From Acidisoma cellulosilyticum (GTDB lineage: Bacteria; Pseudomonadota; Alphaproteobacteria; Acetobacterales; Acetobacteraceae), in contig NZ_JAESVA010000006.1 in NCBI RefSeq assembly GCF_020621385.1, positions 62,001 to 126,000 of the forward strand: a stretch of 64,000 nucleotides of DNA, read 5' to 3'. The translations under genes were made by a program, and so were the position numbers. The first letter of the stretch is position 1. Each line of letters begins with the position of its first letter. Shown piece after piece: positions 16,451-25,095 of the stretch. Under the pieces are notes generated by a model, which did no database searches, was not told where the DNA came from, and saw only the letters and a list, made by a program, of their open reading frames with translations.

Positions 16451-17523
16451 TTGCCTTGCATCACCTGGGCCCAGAGCGCTTGCAGCTTCTTATCCATCTC
16501 AGGCGTCATCTTCAGATAGGTGTAGGACGCCTTGAGATAGTCGGGCTGGTCCTTCCAGCGCAAAATCTCTTTCTGATCGGGCGTCAGAGCGGCGGCGGTG
16601 CTGGCCGGCATGCCCCAATAGCAGGCGGAGGTCGCCAAACGCGCCTGCCCCTCGGGGCTGAGGATATACTGGATGAACTTCACGGCCATGGGCTTGCGGT
16701 TTGAATTGGCAAACACGGCCAGCCCCTGCTGCCAGCGGATGCCACCCTGCTTGGGAATGGTGAAATCCAGGTTCGGCTGATCCTTGGCGATCCCGGCCGT
16801 CACCCATTCGCCACCGCCGACCAGAATATCGACGGCGCCGGTCGTCAGCGCCTGCTGCGTGCTGGTGACGTCGCCGACCATCGCCGCATTCGCCTTCAGC
16901 GCTTCCAGCTTCGCCTTGATTTTCGGCAGATCGGCGTCGCTGATGGTTTCGGGATTCAAGCCGAGCGCGAGCGCGGCATATTGAATCTCCGGCACATAGT
17001 AATCATAGACCGCCACGCGGCTTTTATACTGGGGCTGCCAGGGCGCGTTGATGTCCTGCATTGCCGCCGGGTCGACATTCGCCTTGTTATAGGCAAGCGT
17101 ATTATAGCCGAATTTCTCCGGCACCGAATACAGGCTGCCATTGACCGAGGTCAGCGACGGGTCCTGGAGTTGCGACGGGATGGTGGCAAAGGGATAGTCC
17201 GCCTTGTTCAGCGGCGCCAGCAGCCCCATGCCCTCAAGGCGGCCGGTATCGGTCTCGTCCATGACGATCGCATCCCAGTCGCCGGGCTTGGACTGACCGA
17301 GAATCGCCAGGGCATCGGCGGTGCTGCCGATATCCTTGAAATTCACCTTCACATCATTCGCGGTCTCGAAGGGCTGCAGAAGTGTGGGATCTTCGTGATC
17401 GCACCAGGTCAGGACATTCAGCGTCCCCTGGGCCGCCGCAGGTGTCGCCAAGCCGAGCAATAGCGCAAAGCCTGAAGCGCCGATCCCGTAGAAACGACGG
17501 GGCGTGAAACCGAGCCTGGCCAT
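16447..17523 (-). CDS. Extracellular solute-binding protein (PotD-like)
   Basis: 358 aa from the ATG at 17523, chosen because AGGAG lies nine bases upstream; an in-frame upstream start (17565) lacks this. Signal peptide with hydrophobic core ASGFALLLGLATPAAA. Mature sequence LNVLTWCDHEDPTLLQPFETANDVKVNF is characteristic of family 1 binding proteins of polyamine/iron type. Periplasmic ligand capture for the coupled permeases. The acidic residues that bind polyamines cannot be placed by eye, so the substrate may be another small cation or acid. The promoter region contains a palindrome at 17613-17638. Confidence 0.9.
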   Translation of the reverse strand: MARLGFTPRRFYGIGASGFALLLGLATPAAAQGTLNVLTWCDHEDPTLLQPFETANDVKVNFKDIGSTADALAILGQSKPGDWDAIVMDETDTGRLEGMGLLAPLNKADYPFATIPSQLQDPSLTSVNGSLYSVPEKFGYNTLAYNKANVDPAAMQDINAPWQPQYKSRVAVYDYYVPEIQYAALALGLNPETISDADLPKIKAKLEALKANAAMVGDVTSTQQALTTGAVDILVGGGEWVTAGIAKDQPNLDFTIPKQGGIRWQQGLAVFANSNRKPMAVKFIQYILSPEGQARLATSACYWGMPASTAAALTPDQKEILRWKDQPDYLKASYTYLKMTPEMDKKLQALWAQVMQGK

Positions 17524-17612
17524 GCGGCGGCACTCCTGAACAGATGAAGATCGAACTAGAAGCATGGCTAACGGATGCTCGCCAGCGCAAAAAATACTGG
17601 CTCAGCACGCAT

Positions 17613-17638
17613 TAGTTTGATTGTTTTGAAACAAACCT
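17613..17638. promoter_or_regulatory. Palindrome upstream of the Pot-type ABC operon
   Basis: TTGTTTTGAAACAA (17621-17634) is a perfect palindrome around a central TG, nested in a second inverted pair GTTTG (17615-17619) and CAAAC (17632-17636). It lies about 100 bases before the binding-protein start, a usual position for a LysR box. The TTTGAT half also occurs in the inverted repeat upstream of the adjacent LysR gene (18684-18703), suggesting the same regulator binds both. Confidence 0.5.
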
Positions 17639-17723
17639 CCGAAACTGCCGCCCGCCCTTTGGGAATGCCTTGATTTCGGGCAAATTTGCGGTGCGCCGCG
17701 ATGGATCCGGCCGCCGCGAAAGC

Positions 17724-18641
17724 TCACGCCGCCTGGCTAGGACCCGCGCCGAAAATCGCCTGGGTAATCTCAAGAAACATCTTGAGCGAAGGCAGGCTCT
17801 GCTTTGCCGGATCGAAGACCACCTCGAACGGCGCCTGATAGGTCAGGTCCTGTGGCAGCAGCGCCTTCAGCACCTTGTCCTGCACCCAAGGTCGCGCGTA
17901 ATGCTCGGGCAGGTAACCGAGGTAATCCCCCGACAGGATCAGTCTGGCGGCGGCCTCCATATTATTCACCGAAGCGCGGGCCCGGTCGGTGCGCAGATGC
18001 TTGGTGTCACGCGCCCCCCAATAGCCGCGCGTCACAAAACGATGCCCGGCCAGAAGGTCCTGCGTGATCTGACGCGCATTGAGCGAGAATAATGGATGCC
18101 GCGCCGCACAATAGAAAAAATGCTGCTCTTCGTAGAGCCTGACATAGGTCAGTCCCAGCAGAAGCTTCGGAAAACTCCCGATCACAGCGTGAAGCTTGCC
18201 GTCCTGCAGGTCGCGTAACAACTCGTTCGGCGACTTCACCTCGATGTTCAATTGCACATCGCCCATCGCGGCCGTGAACTGCCGGAACAGCAAATCGAGC
18301 TTAGCCTGCGGATCGCTGATCGTATTATCCAATATGCCGATGTTCAGCGTGCCCCGCACTTTCGCGCGCAGAGCGCTGGCGCGCATATCGAAACCGTCGA
18401 TCGCCGAGAACAAGCGTTGCGCCTCAGAAAATATCGTCGCGCCGTCTTCCGTCAACTTGAAACCGGCCCGCCCGCGCTGGCACAGCTTGACCCCAAGCCG
18501 GGTTTCCAGCGCGGAAATCTGGTTGGAAATCGTCGAGGTATTGACATTCAGCATCGTCTGCGCGGCGCTGAATCCCCGCGCCTCCACAACCGTGGAGAAT
18601 ACGCGCAGCAGACGAAGGTCCACCGTATCCAACCTTGCCAT
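17724..18641 (-). CDS. LysR-family transcriptional regulator of the ABC operon
   Basis: 305 aa. HTH at residues 5-62 (VDLRLLRVFSTVVEARGFSAAQTMLNVNTSTISNQISALETRLGVKLCQRGRAGFKLT), followed by an effector domain (GTLNIGILDNTISD onward). It shares its subfamily signature with the LysR at 10159-11103. It is encoded on the same strand just upstream of the Pot-type ABC operon, separated by 200 bases that hold a palindrome, so it is the probable local regulator. Confidence 0.92.
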   Translation of the reverse strand: MARLDTVDLRLLRVFSTVVEARGFSAAQTMLNVNTSTISNQISALETRLGVKLCQRGRAGFKLTEDGATIFSEAQRLFSAIDGFDMRASALRAKVRGTLNIGILDNTISDPQAKLDLLFRQFTAAMGDVQLNIEVKSPNELLRDLQDGKLHAVIGSFPKLLLGLTYVRLYEEQHFFYCAARHPLFSLNARQITQDLLAGHRFVTRGYWGARDTKHLRTDRARASVNNMEAAARLILSGDYLGYLPEHYARPWVQDKVLKALLPQDLTYQAPFEVVFDPAKQSLPSLKMFLEITQAIFGAGPSQAA

Positions 18642-18683
18642 CTATTGCTCGCGAAGACCAAAAAGAAAGTTCGAACGCTATGC

Positions 18684-18703
18684 TTTGATTTATAATGATC
18701 AAA
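18684..18703. promoter_or_regulatory. Inverted repeat upstream of the LysR gene
   Basis: TTTGAT (18684-18689), eight bases, ATCAAA (18698-18703). It sits 43 bases before the LysR start codon and shares the TTTGAT half with the operon palindrome at 17613-17638. A site for autoregulation is the simplest reading. Confidence 0.4.
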
Positions 18704-19209
18704 CTGAACAACCGCAACAGGGCCTGCGACCCGCCAGAACGCTTGAGCCGAGACTATCCTGGATTTCAGTTTCATAATTTATTGATTTCAAACATTTTAT
18801 GTCTCGGCTTTCAAAATCGATACTGGCCAGTTCCCTGAAATCCGCGCCTTCGCCGCCGCATATCGGCGGCCTGAAAAGACGCAAGGCGCTCCGCGAACGC
18901 TCAGAGGCGTCCGTTTCGCTGGCCGGAAGGCGAGGATTTCGGTCCATATCTACTATCGATGGCGCAATAACTATGCGCGGCTTGATACCTTATATGACAA
19001 GACAATTTAGAAGACCTTCCGGGAAGAGACCGATGCACCGGACAAGCAGAAATCTCTTTTCTGCACCCAACCGACTTTTGTATCGGCGAAAAGGGCGCAA
19101 GTGCTGCATCTTGCCGCTGTCGGCAAGGCGCTTGGCGGCGCCGGGTCGACAATACGACCCAGCCGCCAGCCTGGCCTGCCAGCACCCTTGGCGCCATGGC
19201 GCATGATCA
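18704..19209. other. About 500-base stretch without a recognisable gene
   Basis: Several short open frames cross this stretch on both strands, but none shows family resemblance, a ribosome binding site or the codon pattern of the neighbours. I see no tRNA, long repeat or transposase remnant. Its right edge runs into a strong promoter (19210-19237). A small RNA or decayed gene cannot be excluded. Confidence 0.35.
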
Positions 19210-19237
19210 TTGCTGAAACATTATCCCAAGCTATAAT
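19210..19237 (+). promoter_or_regulatory. Sigma70-like promoter of the methyltransferase/ABC/TAXI unit
   Basis: A -35 TTGCTG (19210-19215), a 16-base spacer and a perfect -10 TATAAT (19232-19237). This is the closest match to the consensus that I noticed in the window. Transcription would start near 19244, giving a leader of about 77 bases before the ATG at 19321. All four downstream genes are spaced or overlapped closely enough to be read from it. Confidence 0.55.
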
Positions 19238-19320
19238 GGCATGCTTCTGCTATATTGGTTTGGTCCTGCCCCTGCTGGTTCCGTGGCAATGGGCGTATTT
19301 CTTTCTTTGCCCAGATTGCC

Positions 19321-20037
19321 ATGTCCAGCATGTCTGACGTCATCTCCGACCTTCCGCTCACGAAGGCACAGCACATGCTGCGGCCGAGTGAATATACGGC
19401 CGCTCTCATCCAGACAGTGCTGGGCATGGGCGCCTTCGTCGAAAACGCTCGCGTACTCGAAATTGGCTTCGGCAGCGGCGTCGTACTCGCGGCCCTCGCC
19501 CGCATGGGCGCGCGGGCGCTCTATGGGGTGGATTGCGAGGCGGAGGCTATCCGCACCGGCCATAGGATGATGAAGGATATTGGCGCCGAAGCCGAACTTT
19601 TCCTTGGCGAACTCTGGACCCCGGTCGAAGGACGCCGTTTCGATCTCATCATCGCCAATCTTCCGCATTTTCCGACCGACGCGCTGCAGTTTTCCGATCG
19701 GCTCCCGAGCTGGAGCTGCGGCGGCCATGACGGGCGCCTATTGCTTGATCCTTTTCTGGACGGTCTCGCCGCGCATCTCGCGCCGGGTGGCCGCGCCGTC
19801 ATCACGCACAACGCCTTCGTCGATCTTGCGGAAACGCGGCGCCGGCTGACGGCATTCGGCCTCTCCGCCACCATCCTCACCTCCGTCCTGATCCCCCTGC
19901 CGCGGGAGAAGCTCGCCATTATGTCACCGGATATTCTCGCGCGCGAGGACGGGCAAACCATCTACCGATTGGGCGTCTACAGTTTCGTCCGCGTCCATAT
20001 GCTCAGCATCGGCGCCGCGGATTCGGGTATCGAATGA
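19321..20037 (+). CDS. SAM-dependent methyltransferase (class I)
   Basis: 238 aa from the ATG at 19321; the frame extends 22 codons upstream but that part overlaps the predicted leader. Motif I VLEIGFGSGVVLAALA binds S-adenosylmethionine, motif II is LYGVDCE, and the catalytic-loop motif reads IIANLPHFP. That last is a variant of the NPPY/NLPY motif of PrmC/RsmC-like N-methyltransferases that act on Gln or base nitrogens. Its stop overlaps the start of the next gene (ATGA), so it is coupled to membrane transport components, an unusual partner. The modified substrate is unknown; it could be the transported compound (inference). Confidence 0.82.
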   Translation: MSSMSDVISDLPLTKAQHMLRPSEYTAALIQTVLGMGAFVENARVLEIGFGSGVVLAALARMGARALYGVDCEAEAIRTGHRMMKDIGAEAELFLGELWTPVEGRRFDLIIANLPHFPTDALQFSDRLPSWSCGGHDGRLLLDPFLDGLAAHLAPGGRAVITHNAFVDLAETRRRLTAFGLSATILTSVLIPLPREKLAIMSPDILAREDGQTIYRLGVYSFVRVHMLSIGAADSGIE

Positions 20038-21770
20038 CGGCGACAGTCCGGCCGGCGTCGCCTCTGCGCGCAGGTTTGCGGCTCCTGCTGATCGTCGTCT
20101 CGCTCTGCCTGCCGCTCTCGGCCCGCGCGGCCAATGCCCCTGCCCCCCTGCAACCGGCGAGCGCACTCTCCTCGCCCGACGTCGCGTTAGCGAAACTTCT
20201 GGCTGAAGCGCATACTGAGGCCGCGCATTCATGCATCGCCCCCACCAGCCGGCTGGTCGCCATCCTCTGCGCGGGCAGCATCAGGATCGGCGTGCGTGAC
20301 AATTATCCGCCCTTTGCCGTCATGAACGCCCATGGCCGTGCAGGTTTCGAAATCGCCATCGCACAGCGGATCGGTGCCATGCTGGGCGTCAAAACCACGC
20401 TGGTCACCGTGACACCGGCCGACCGTATCGCGGCCCTCGCCGAAGGCCGCATCGATGTCACCATCGCGACCATGGGCGACACGACCCTGCGCGACAGCCA
20501 GGCCCGCTTCATCCGCCCGCATTATTATGCGTCATCCACCGCCATCATCGGGGCGAAATCCCATCCGGCGCTGACGCTGCGAACCATTGGCGGCCGCACC
20601 ATCTGCGTCACGGTAGGCGATTCCAGCAATCCCGGTCTTGCCGAAGCCGGTGCCCGCCTGCTTCTCTTCGCCAGTCCCGAGCAACTGGTGGATGAGCTTA
20701 ATTCCGGAACTTGTGCGCTCATCGCGCAGGACGACACGTTCTTCGCTCGCTATTTCACCGATCCGCGCTTCCGGTCGCTATACAGCGTGAAGTTCACCGT
20801 CGATCCACTGCCCTGGGGCATGGCAACCCCCATCCAAGACGGCGCGCAGCTGGCCGACGCCCTTGCCCTCATGAGCGAAATCTTCCACCGCGACGGTGTC
20901 TTTCTCAAACTCGCGCAGGCCAACGCGCTCGGCCTGTCCTTCCTGACACAGCAGCGCGCCGTCTGGTTGAGGCGGGATTGCAACGCGGCCAATGGCTTCA
21001 CCAATTCGCGATGCGTGCTGCCGCCGCACCGCAGCGATATGACCGAGACGCGCTTTGCCGGTGCGGTGGATGCGACCCAGAACTGGCTTGCGGAGCGGCT
21101 TGGCCTTCAAGTCGGGCTTGAAATCTTCAAGCTGCAACCGGCCTGGGATCTCGTGCGGGAGGGTATCCGCAATTCCCTCATTCTCGTTTTCGGCACGCTG
21201 CTGTCCACGCTCGCCTTCGCCTTGCTGATCGGGCGGGCGCTCAGCCTTCAGTCAAGGCTCCTCCGCTGGCCCATGCGGGGCGTCGTCATGCTGCTGCAAT
21301 CCACGCCGCCCGTGCTGTCCCTCGTCATCGCGGCCTCGGCCGCGAATGCCATTTTTGCCTTTTCATCAACGCTTGCCATTTCCGCCGCCATCCTCGCCCT
21401 CGGCCTCATCAACGGCGGCAATGCCGGCCAGGCCATTTCGGAAGCCTTGGCCAGCCTGCGCGAGGAGCAGCAGGAACCGCCCCTCATCGGGCCGCCCATG
21501 ACAGAGACGACCCTCTATATCCATGCACTCCGCCGATCGGTGACGCAGATCATGTCTTTCCTGATCAACGCCACGAAAGCGACGCCGATGGCAAGCTTCA
21601 TCGGCGCGCCGGAACTGCTCAATGCCCTTACCGACAGCACGTCCTTTTCCAGCGACCGGGAGGCGACCTATTGGCTGATGCTGATTTTCTACGTCCTCGT
21701 TGTTCTTATCGTGGTCTGGATCTGTGGCAGGACAAGGTTCATGCTCGAACGCTATCTGAACGCCGCCTGA
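20034..21770 (+). CDS. Fused amino-acid-type binding protein and ABC permease
   Basis: 578 aa. Signal peptide or first helix at residues 13-32. A family 3 solute-binding domain follows (about 80-320: IRIGVRDNYPPFAVM, GFEIAIAQRIGAMLGVKTTLVTVTPADRIAALAEGRIDVTIATMG). A permease domain with several membrane segments then occupies about 370-578. Fusions of this order are known in amino acid importers. The ATPase-docking EAA loop is strongly diverged (EQQEPPLIGPPMTETTLYIHAL instead of EAA-x3-G-x9-I-x-LP). No ATPase gene lies in the unit, so it may borrow one or may not act as an ordinary importer. Confidence 0.82.
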   Translation: MTATVRPASPLRAGLRLLLIVVSLCLPLSARAANAPAPLQPASALSSPDVALAKLLAEAHTEAAHSCIAPTSRLVAILCAGSIRIGVRDNYPPFAVMNAHGRAGFEIAIAQRIGAMLGVKTTLVTVTPADRIAALAEGRIDVTIATMGDTTLRDSQARFIRPHYYASSTAIIGAKSHPALTLRTIGGRTICVTVGDSSNPGLAEAGARLLLFASPEQLVDELNSGTCALIAQDDTFFARYFTDPRFRSLYSVKFTVDPLPWGMATPIQDGAQLADALALMSEIFHRDGVFLKLAQANALGLSFLTQQRAVWLRRDCNAANGFTNSRCVLPPHRSDMTETRFAGAVDATQNWLAERLGLQVGLEIFKLQPAWDLVREGIRNSLILVFGTLLSTLAFALLIGRALSLQSRLLRWPMRGVVMLLQSTPPVLSLVIAASAANAIFAFSSTLAISAAILALGLINGGNAGQAISEALASLREEQQEPPLIGPPMTETTLYIHALRRSVTQIMSFLINATKATPMASFIGAPELLNALTDSTSFSSDREATYWLMLIFYVLVVLIVVWICGRTRFMLERYLNAA

Positions 21771-21774
21771 ACCG

Positions 21775-22443
21775 ATGCCACCTCATCTCACACTAGGCTT
21801 CTTCTCCGACCTGCTTATCGGGATGGGCCGGGATTTCTGGATGGCGGCCATGGCCCTTGTCATGGGCTGCTCCCTCGGCGCGCCGCTGGCTATCGTCTGG
21901 GCGCTACGCGGGCCGATACGCCTGCTGCCAAATGCCATCGTCCAGCTGCTCCGCGCGGCACCGACTTTTGTTGTCATGTTCTTTCTTCTCAACATCCTGC
22001 CCCACCGGATCACGATATTCGGCAATGATATCGTCATCAGTCGGCAGTTTACGGTGGCGCTCTCACTCCTGCCTTATTCGGCCTCGGTGATCGCGGAAAG
22101 TGCGGCTGAAGCCTTGCGACACTGGCGCGTCGGGTCTCATCTTGCGGCCCTGCTTCTGCTGCCCAATCTGGCCAGGATCTATTTCGTGCTGGTTATGTCA
22201 TCTGGCAGTGCCGCCGCCATCGGCGTACATGAAGGCATCTCCTCCATCCTGCGCCAGGCGGACCAGTTCCAGGCCATTGGCGATAGATTATGGGTGTTCG
22301 CAATCGGCGTTTTGGGCTACGGCCTCATCCTTCAGACTGGTTTCATTGGCGTACAGAAGCTGCGATCGCATCTCGCGGCCCAAGTGACGCGGCGCAGACG
22401 CCCCTCCGACCTGACAGAGAGCAGCAAGATCAATGGCGGATGA
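21775..22443 (+). CDS. Amino-acid-type ABC permease, diverged docking loop
   Basis: 222 aa with about five membrane helices. LRAAPTFVVMFFLLNILP and SLLPYSASVIAESAAEAL resemble the corresponding conserved segments of the His/Glu-type permease family. The docking loop is again atypical (EALRHWRVGSHLAALLLLPNL). It starts four bases after the fusion gene and its end overlaps the TAXI-like gene by eleven bases. It is presumably the second membrane half beside the permease domain of the fusion protein. Confidence 0.8.
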   Translation: MPPHLTLGFFSDLLIGMGRDFWMAAMALVMGCSLGAPLAIVWALRGPIRLLPNAIVQLLRAAPTFVVMFFLLNILPHRITIFGNDIVISRQFTVALSLLPYSASVIAESAAEALRHWRVGSHLAALLLLPNLARIYFVLVMSSGSAAAIGVHEGISSILRQADQFQAIGDRLWVFAIGVLGYGLILQTGFIGVQKLRSHLAAQVTRRRRPSDLTESSKINGG

Positions 22444-23692
22444 GACAGAAGCGCGAGAAGACAACCGCAGGGCCGCACGCAAATTCAATATGGTCCTGGG
22501 CGTCGCCGCCGTCATCGCCCTGCTGGTGGCGGCCTATCGCGTTCTTCCGCCGTCGCAGATCACGATAGCGACCGGGCCGGTCGGCGGAAGCTATTATCAG
22601 GATGCCGAGAGCTATCACGCCACGTTGCAACATGTTGGTATTAAGGTCCACCTTCACCCTGTCCCGAATTCGCTCGATATCGCAAAGGACGTCGATGACC
22701 GCCAGGACGGCATCTCGATAGGATTCGTCGCGCAGTCGCTCGACCCTGAAGAATACCGGCATACGCTGTCGCTGGGTGCCATAGAACAACAACCGCTCTT
22801 CATCTTCACCGCGACATCGCTGGGCGCCATAGAACCGGCTGCGCTGCAGGGCCGCCTAATCGTCATGCCCCCGCTGCGCAGCGCATCGAGCGAAGCCGCA
22901 CTCGCCTTGCTCGCGCAATACGGGGTAACGCCCGCGAACAGCCGGATCGTGCATATGCCGATCGCGGACGCAGTCGCGGATCTGGACCAGGGCAAGGCGG
23001 ATGCCGGCTTTTTCATGCTAGATCCGCAGGACGGATTTATTGAGAGGCTGGCCCACGACCCCGGTCTGCAACTGATGAATTTGCGCGATTCCGCAACCAT
23101 CGCGCGGCTGAACCCGTCGCTGCACGCCATCACCCTGCTGCGCGGTATTTTCGACTTGAAAGGCGGCATCCCACCGGAAGACGTGCATATGATGGCGGCG
23201 AATATTACCGTCGTCGCCAACAAGCACGTGTCGCAAGCCATTCTCTATCTGCTGCTGCAGGCCATGGCCAATGCCCACCGCGATGCAAGCCTTATCAACG
23301 ATGCCGGGACCTATCCGAATCTCGTCAATATCGCGTTGCCACCGCATCCCGTCGCGCTCGATTTCGAAAAGAACGGCCTGCCCTGGGCCTATCAGAACCT
23401 GCCGCGCTGGATGGCGTCTCTCGTCAATTCCTATCTCATCATCGGTCTGGTCTTCGTGGTTTTGGTGGAGTTGTGGAGTTCCATTCTGTACTTCATGGAA
23501 CTGATCGACTTTCTTTATGTGCATTTCTGGCTGCGCGTTCTGCTGCGGATCGAACAGCGGGTGAAGCGCGGCCATGTGTTGCGGCCTTCGGATATCCGTT
23601 TCATCGAACGGGCGGAGCGCGCGCTTATCAAGTCGGACCGGCGGCGGCGCAGCGAGGATCTGATCGAGCGTATCCGCTCCACATATAAATAA
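22433..23692 (+). CDS. Membrane-anchored TAXI-family solute-binding protein
   Basis: 419 aa. N-terminal membrane anchor (VLGVAAVIALLVAAYRVL, about 21-38). A TAXI-type binding domain follows, with ITIATGPVGGSYYQDAESYH, SISIGFVAQS-like spacing and DAVADLDQGKADAGFFM. A second membrane helix is at about 333-358 (LVNSYLIIGLVFVVLVELWSSILYFM), with a basic cytoplasmic tail of about 60 residues ending in RRRSEDLIERIRSTYK. TAXI proteins normally feed TRAP transporters, but no TRAP permease gene is present here. Instead the gene overlaps an ABC permease. It may present a ligand to these permeases or act as a sensor (inference). Confidence 0.8.
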   Translation: MADETEAREDNRRAARKFNMVLGVAAVIALLVAAYRVLPPSQITIATGPVGGSYYQDAESYHATLQHVGIKVHLHPVPNSLDIAKDVDDRQDGISIGFVAQSLDPEEYRHTLSLGAIEQQPLFIFTATSLGAIEPAALQGRLIVMPPLRSASSEAALALLAQYGVTPANSRIVHMPIADAVADLDQGKADAGFFMLDPQDGFIERLAHDPGLQLMNLRDSATIARLNPSLHAITLLRGIFDLKGGIPPEDVHMMAANITVVANKHVSQAILYLLLQAMANAHRDASLINDAGTYPNLVNIALPPHPVALDFEKNGLPWAYQNLPRWMASLVNSYLIIGLVFVVLVELWSSILYFMELIDFLYVHFWLRVLLRIEQRVKRGHVLRPSDIRFIERAERALIKSDRRRRSEDLIERIRSTYK

Positions 23693-23730
23693 AAGCGGCA
23701 GAACGGACAGGACACTGTCAGGACCGCAGA

Positions 23731-25089
23731 TCAGTCGAAAACAGCGCGGTTCCGCCCGCCGCGCTTGGCAAGATACAGCTTGTCATCCGCGACTTTGAGC
23801 AGAGCTTCCAGGCTGCGTGGCGTTGTGCTGTCCTCTGTCGACAATACCGCGCCGCCAAGGCTGATGGTGACGGGCAGATGCGTCTCGCCCGAAACGATCG
23901 GTCTATCCGCGATGGCCGTACGCAGCCTGCCGGCGACCAGCTTCGCCTCCTCCGCATTCGTCGCCGGCAGCAGCACCGCGAATTCCTCGCCGCCGACCCT
24001 GGCGATAAGGTCCCGCGACCGCGTTCTCAAAATGGATTGCAGTCGCTGCGCCAGATCCCGCAGCACGGCATCGCCCATCGGATGCCCATGCTGATCGTTG
24101 ATCGCTTTGAAGTGGTCGATATCGAGCAGCAGCAGCGCCAACTCGCCTTCCCCGCCTTGGCCCGCATGGGCGCGCTGGACCGCCGCATTGGCGATTTCGA
24201 AGAAGCGCCGCCGATTGGCGAGGCCGGTCAGCACATCGGTATCCGCCTTATGGCGAAGCTCCTCCTCCAGCCTCTCCCGCGCCGAGACGTCATGAAACAG
24301 CCAGATACGGCCGTTTCTGCCATGACCGAGAATAGGATGCGTATCGACCTCGATATGCTGCTCCGCCGTCACCCAGACGGCGGTCGAGGAGTAATCGAGG
24401 TCTTGCTGCAGCGGCGCATAGATATCCGCCAGGGAGTCGCGGTTGCGGCAGCGGTCGCGCAGCGCCCGCATCTGGGCGCCGACCTGACTGGCATCGGCCT
24501 CCCCCGCCGGCACGTCCAGCAAAACGGCCGCCCGCTCATTTACCAGCGCGGTCGTGGTGTCGCCGTCCAGCACGACGATACCGGTCGGCACCGTCTCGAA
24601 CAGATCGTGAAACCGATCGCTCGCCAATTTGCGGTCCATCACCTCATGCTGGCCGGCCATCATCTGCCCGAAGGCGGCCCGCAGCAGCGGCACGCTGGCG
24701 CCGATATTGTCGCGGAACGGGCAATCGCAGCGGCGCGGACTATTGGCGAGCCAGATCAGCAGCACGCCGCTGCGCGTCTCCTCGGCAAAGGGGCTGGCGA
24801 CGAACATCACCTGCTGCGCGGGTTGATCGAAGGCCAGTAGAATAGCGCTCGGCAAGGTCAGGCCCGCGACATCGCGGGGACCGCCGGACCAGTCGATCGT
24901 CTCCAGCTTGGCACGGCCAAGGGCGAAAGGCTGGGGCAAAGGGCCAGGGTCGGAAGCCAGCGGCACGGCCAGCCCGTCAGTTCCCGCCTGAAAGGCCAGG
25001 GCAAAATCCGCCCCCGCCGCCATTCTGGCAAAACAGGTCAAGGCACCAAGGCCCGTCGCCCCTGGCTGTATCACCGGCATCAAAACCAT
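23731..25089 (-). CDS. GAF/PAS-GGDEF diguanylate cyclase
   Basis: 452 aa. Residues 1-140 look GAF-like, 150-280 a PAS segment (FETVPTGIVVLDGDTTTALVNERAAVLL and IWLFHDVSARERLEEEL), and 285-452 a GGDEF domain. The domain starts DVLTGLANRRRFFE and carries the active site GGEEF at 366-370. An inhibitory I-site RSRD at 357-360 lies five residues before it, so product feedback is expected. It makes cyclic di-GMP. Its gene follows an RsbQ-like hydrolase gene by six bases, the same order as rsbQ-rsbP in Bacillus, where hydrolase and PAS protein form a sensing module. No membrane segments; cytoplasmic. Confidence 0.9.
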   Translation of the reverse strand: MVLMPVIQPGATGLGALTCFARMAAGADFALAFQAGTDGLAVPLASDPGPLPQPFALGRAKLETIDWSGGPRDVAGLTLPSAILLAFDQPAQQVMFVASPFAEETRSGVLLIWLANSPRRCDCPFRDNIGASVPLLRAAFGQMMAGQHEVMDRKLASDRFHDLFETVPTGIVVLDGDTTTALVNERAAVLLDVPAGEADASQVGAQMRALRDRCRNRDSLADIYAPLQQDLDYSSTAVWVTAEQHIEVDTHPILGHGRNGRIWLFHDVSARERLEEELRHKADTDVLTGLANRRRFFEIANAAVQRAHAGQGGEGELALLLLDIDHFKAINDQHGHPMGDAVLRDLAQRLQSILRTRSRDLIARVGGEEFAVLLPATNAEEAKLVAGRLRTAIADRPIVSGETHLPVTISLGGAVLSTEDSTTPRSLEALLKVADDKLYLAKRGGRNRAVFD

Positions 25090-25095
25090 GATGGA

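Noticed and set aside
18799-19206. Open frames in the gap before the methyltransferase promoter
   Set aside because: Translations are basic, low-information and unlike any family; the stretch is treated as non-coding.
23693-23730. Short GACAG...CTGTC hairpin between the TAXI and cyclase genes
   Set aside because: Only five base pairs and no T-run; too weak to call a terminator.
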